DNA of 18,553 nt from assembly GCA_903859795.1 (NCBI GenBank), contig CAIOOC010000061.1, positions 1-18,553 of the forward strand, in the 5' to 3' direction. Shown piece after piece: positions 15,294 to 18,553 of this stretch. The notes beneath the pieces were generated by a model. That model searched no databases. It was not told where the DNA came from and worked only from the letters and a program-made list of their open reading frames with translations. Position numbers and translations under genes: made by a program. The DNA comes from an uncultured Bacteroidia bacterium (GTDB lineage: Bacteria > Bacteroidota > Bacteroidia > Bacteroidales > Prolixibacteraceae). Position 1 is the first letter of the stretch; each line of letters starts with the position of its first letter.

Positions 15294-18161
15294 TTACTTC
15301 TTATATACGGATAAATCCACCTCATCTGCCTTTTCGCCCGAAATATGGAACATATAATTCGCAGGTTTTTTATAGAAGATATCCCTGAATGTTGCAATAC
15401 CATGAATGGCTTTTACTTCGCGGTCTGCCGGAATGCGGTCCGACTGGCCGGTAATGTGTAATTTCACTGGCATACCGGTATCAACTATGTTTCCGGCCGG
15501 GTCTGTAACAGTTACAAAAATATTAACCTGTCCATCCATCCAGCTACCATCGTCGAGCTTCACTATTTCAGGAGGGTTAGCCAATACTTGTAGTTTGTAT
15601 TTTCCACCTTTGTCGGGTACTGTATCATAGGTCGTTTCGCACTTTTGGGGTTTCGGTAATTGGTGAACGGATGCCCTGCCTGTCGTCTGTAAGGCAACTT
15701 TTATATGAAAACCGCCTTCTTTGTATGGTGTATTTGAGGTCCAGAATACCTTATCTCGCTCAGGATCTTTATCCTTCCCACGTTTGTCGTAATCGTAATA
15801 CCAATGCCCTGATGGTTTTACATATAATATCGTTGACTCTTCGTCGAAATACCAGCCAGTATTATTTTTTGTGTTTAACAGCTCTTCTTTACTATTTGCA
15901 GCCCCAAGTTGACTATTGTCTTTTGCAACGCTTAAAGGCTTTTGAATTGTATGAATCTTTACAAGAAAGGCGCGGTTAGCAGGCATGTTGGTATAGGAGC
16001 CACTTCGTTTTCCTAAATAAAGGTCAATGTTGCTATTGTTTTGGTTCGAAGAAAAATGGGTGGAGGCATATTTCCCCTGCTCATATTGATAAGTATGGCC
16101 ATCGTCTTCGTAAAGTGTATATTTCGTTTTTCCTGCAGGGTAAACATCTACCTCCAGGACTTCCAATGGTTCTTCACCGATAAAGCTTGTAACCTGGCTT
16201 TTAGGTATAATAGCGCCACCTTTTACGTATAAAGGACCGCCTGCATAAAAGGGCCAATGGGCTGTGATCCACTTACCGGAACTTTGTACCTTTGTGCCTG
16301 TCCAGTAGTCGAACCATATTCCTTTGGGTAAATAAAGCGAAACTGTATCACGTTCAACTTCAGGCTGAAATGGTATTTCCTTATTTTCTTTAAATGCTTT
16401 TACCCTCTTTGGATAAAGGTTTTCATCGCCTGGCAAACCAACCAATAACCAATCGCCTAACATGTATTGGTTTTTCATATCGTAGGTGTTGGTATCGTTC
16501 TGATAATCCAACAACAATGGGCGCAACATAGGGATTGCATTTTTACAAGCCTGCCATTGAGTCGTGTACAGATAAGGATAAAGTGATGCTTTCAATTTGG
16601 CATATACCCTGTAAATATCTTCGACAGATCTTGGGAATGCCCATGGTTCGGTATAATCGCACCAACTGTTCATTACCGTAAATGGAATCAAATACCCGGC
16701 ATGAATACGCGATCCAAAGGACTGGTATGGGGCGCAGCGGGGATCATCCATGTCATAACTTACGATAGAGTGTCCGGACAGACCTGCATTCATCCGGGCA
16801 TTGCCAATACCGTAATCGCCTCCCCACTGAAAAGGCCAACGTTGGGAGGCGACTGATGCGGCATAGGCATGATTCATTAGCAAGGCACGTTCTCCGCCTG
16901 AATATTTGGTATATTGGTTAAAAACCGTTTCTGTGTAAATCGAGTTGATTAGATTTGTCAATTCTTTGAAATCGTAATTCTCAGATTCCCATTTATTTAA
17001 TCCGATGTCAATAAAATCCTGAAGTTCCTGGGTAGTAATTTGGCGAGGATAGGGGTTGTCTACTTTAAACATTTTAACACCCATCCTGACTAGCGGGATA
17101 TGAGGTTTATACCAATCATTGCGTACTTCTTCTTTTGTAAAATTGGTTTTAGGGGCGTTCCCAGATTCCCATAAATCGAGGTTAAATCCCATCGACGTCA
17201 GCTTTTTAAGCATCCCTTGAGGATCGGGGAAACGCTTTGGACTCCAGTTGTATTTGTCGCTGTATATTTTTTCTTCCCAACCCGGCTCTAGTGCCATTAT
17301 GCTTATGGGAATATCCTCTTCTCTGAACCTGGAGGCGAAATTCAAAACTTCCTGCTGATCAGCATACGTGCGGCAGCGAAACTCGGGGCTCATCGCCCAG
17401 CCTGGCACCATTTTCGGTTTACCAGTTATGGCAGTATATCTATCTAGGATCCTCGTGAAGGCTGGACCGGCAAAAACAAAAAAGTCAATTTGCCCCCCTT
17501 CGTTCGAAACAGAATAAAAGTCGTTTTCTTTTGATTTTTCGGTAAAATCGAAATTGTGAATATAGGTGTTGTTCGAATAAAAACCATATCCTGCTGTACT
17601 CATAAAGAATGGAACTGTGGCTTCGGTCCAGCGGTACCCACGGTCCCATTTAAGTTTTTTGCCTGCGGCGTCAAAAGTGGCACGCATAAAACCAAAACCA
17701 TAAAAATGCTCATTGATGCTCTTGACTACATTCAGGTAATTAATTGTATCATACGATATTGAACCAATACTGCTTTGAGCAAAGATGAGTTTCCCTGCTT
17801 TATCGAACATTTTCAGGCAAAACGGTTTTAGGTTTGTTTCGACTGATATAGTTCTGGTTTTGATTGTAAGTTTATCCTTCTTCTTCTCGGTTGTAAATGG
17901 CACTTCCTCAAGATTCTCTTTTACAAAACCAAATTTTACTGATAAAGATTCCGCAAATTTCCCATGCGGAGTCATACGCAGACGTACAATATCATGGGCC
18001 ACCAGATCGAGCCTTAGCTCTTCACCGTCCTGGCAATGATAGGTTACAAAACCCTTTTCAATGTTATAGGTTGATATAATGCCTATTGTCTTTTTTTTTA
18101 TGGCGTAAAGTTCTGTAAAGGAAAAAACGCTTATCAGAATTAGTAAAGCTGTCCTTTTCAT
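15294..18161 (-). CDS. GH31 family glycoside hydrolase with DUF5110 and C-terminal Ig-like domain
   Basis: The 955-residue protein has a signal peptide (1-20, ending ELYA). Residues about 30-240 are the GH31 N-terminal beta-domain, with a galactose-mutarotase-like fold. The barrel follows: ISIMALEPGW at 287-294, KMFKVDNPYP at 363-372 with nucleophile candidate D368, and FQWGGDYG at 444-451 with acid/base candidate D449. Residues about 640-790 contain the C-terminal beta domains including a DUF5110-like part (VDVYPAG, TLYEDDG). Residues about 853-955 form an additional Ig-like module not needed for catalysis. GH31 covers alpha-glucosidases, alpha-xylosidases, alpha-galactosidases and others; the motif VDN, where many members have LDE or FDE, gives no clear substrate. 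It is the most upstream gene of the cluster in the window, with about 390 bp free in front. Confidence 0.88.
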   Translation of the reverse strand: MKRTALLILISVFSFTELYAIKKKTIGIISTYNIEKGFVTYHCQDGEELRLDLVAHDIVRLRMTPHGKFAESLSVKFGFVKENLEEVPFTTEKKKDKLTIKTRTISVETNLKPFCLKMFDKAGKLIFAQSSIGSISYDTINYLNVVKSINEHFYGFGFMRATFDAAGKKLKWDRGYRWTEATVPFFMSTAGYGFYSNNTYIHNFDFTEKSKENDFYSVSNEGGQIDFFVFAGPAFTRILDRYTAITGKPKMVPGWAMSPEFRCRTYADQQEVLNFASRFREEDIPISIMALEPGWEEKIYSDKYNWSPKRFPDPQGMLKKLTSMGFNLDLWESGNAPKTNFTKEEVRNDWYKPHIPLVRMGVKMFKVDNPYPRQITTQELQDFIDIGLNKWESENYDFKELTNLINSIYTETVFNQYTKYSGGERALLMNHAYAASVASQRWPFQWGGDYGIGNARMNAGLSGHSIVSYDMDDPRCAPYQSFGSRIHAGYLIPFTVMNSWCDYTEPWAFPRSVEDIYRVYAKLKASLYPYLYTTQWQACKNAIPMLRPLLLDYQNDTNTYDMKNQYMLGDWLLVGLPGDENLYPKRVKAFKENKEIPFQPEVERDTVSLYLPKGIWFDYWTGTKVQSSGKWITAHWPFYAGGPLYVKGGAIIPKSQVTSFIGEEPLEVLEVDVYPAGKTKYTLYEDDGHTYQYEQGKYASTHFSSNQNNSNIDLYLGKRSGSYTNMPANRAFLVKIHTIQKPLSVAKDNSQLGAANSKEELLNTKNNTGWYFDEESTILYVKPSGHWYYDYDKRGKDKDPERDKVFWTSNTPYKEGGFHIKVALQTTGRASVHQLPKPQKCETTYDTVPDKGGKYKLQVLANPPEIVKLDDGSWMDGQVNIFVTVTDPAGNIVDTGMPVKLHITGQSDRIPADREVKAIHGIATFRDIFYKKPANYMFHISGEKADEVDLSVYKK

Positions 18162-18553
18162 ACTGTATTGAAATTAATTTATCTCTTTATGTTTATAAGC
18201 ATTCGTTACTTTGGCATTGAAATGCGATTTTATTTGAATTCAGAACTATTTCATCAGGTTCCCTAGATCCTTAAATACAGTTTTCTCAAGTCTCATTTAG
18301 ACCAATTGCCGTCTTAAAGAGAATATTCGAGCTAAGAAAGCTGGAACATCTCCGGTTTTCAGACAATTTCAACTTTGATAATTACAAAAGACAAGAATCG
18401 GGCAGGGTTTTGAAACTTATACCGTAGCACATAGGGAGTTTTTTTACAAGCAATAACCATCCTATATAATATTGTTTGTTCACATGATATAGCCATTTGT
18501 GAAATCATGATCCGAATTTGTACATATCGCCAAGGATATCAACTTCTCAGATC
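18162..18553. other. Upstream non-coding region of the GH31 gene
   Basis: I see no credible gene in this stretch on either strand. On the minus strand, where a promoter for the operon would lie, there is no exact TAnnTTTG; the closest is TATCCTTG (complement of 18531-18538), one mismatch and without a visible -33 element inside the window. A region of this length before a run of closely packed genes is a plausible place for the operon promoter, but the sequence alone does not prove it. Confidence 0.4.

Noticed and set aside
18413..18445. Hairpin followed by a T-run on the plus strand, terminator-like
   Set aside because: The stem is short with wobble pairs, and no plus-strand gene precedes it in the window.
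18507..18553. Possible start of a plus-strand gene at the window end
   Set aside because: Only 15 codons are visible, with no promoter or ribosome site, so it cannot be told from chance.

Overview
The window looks like part of a carbohydrate-degradation locus (PUL-type) from a Bacteroidota bacterium. The evidence is a solid run of secreted glycoside hydrolases of families typical of that phylum, AT-rich spacers, no strong Shine-Dalgarno sequences at the starts, and N-terminal signal peptides on essentially every protein. The genus cannot be fixed from the sequence; a free-living or gut member of the Bacteroidales/Marinilabiliales group would fit. No SusC/SusD pair, sulfatase, transporter or regulator lies in the window, so the core of the locus must be outside it.

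Every recognisable gene is on the minus strand, so transcription runs from high to low coordinates. In that order: a GH31 enzyme with an extra C-terminal Ig-like domain (18161-15294); a GH27 alpha-galactosidase whose reading frame is cut by an in-frame TGA at a conserved tryptophan position (15254-14145), with its C-terminal part and a CBM6/35-like domain still open downstream (to 13632); a GH29 alpha-L-fucosidase (13625-12231); a GH95 alpha-L-fucosidase (12184-9608); a GH30 enzyme (9589-8195); a large protein with a six-hairpin (alpha/alpha) type domain that I cannot assign to a family (8177-5871); and a GH151-type putative alpha-L-fucosidase (5794-3716). Spacers within this block are 5 to 76 bp, so it is probably one operon. 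A 316-bp gap with an imperfect inverted repeat then separates a second pair: a GH38-like alpha-mannosidase relative (3399-838), and a GH42/GH-A-like hydrolase (841 to beyond position 1) whose start codon overlaps the previous stop (ATGA).

Together the genes suggest periplasmic exo-trimming of a branched glycan rich in alpha-linked fucose and galactose. Three fucosidase families (GH29, GH95, GH151) in one operon imply several fucose linkages or contexts. The GH27, GH31 and GH38-like enzymes would remove other alpha-linked sugars, and GH30 could attack a beta-linked part. A fungal fucomannogalactan-like heteropolysaccharide or a fucosylated plant glycan are both possible; the substrate is inference. 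The most unusual point is the nonsense codon in the GH27 gene. The best candidate for an undescribed activity is the unassigned protein at 5871-8177.
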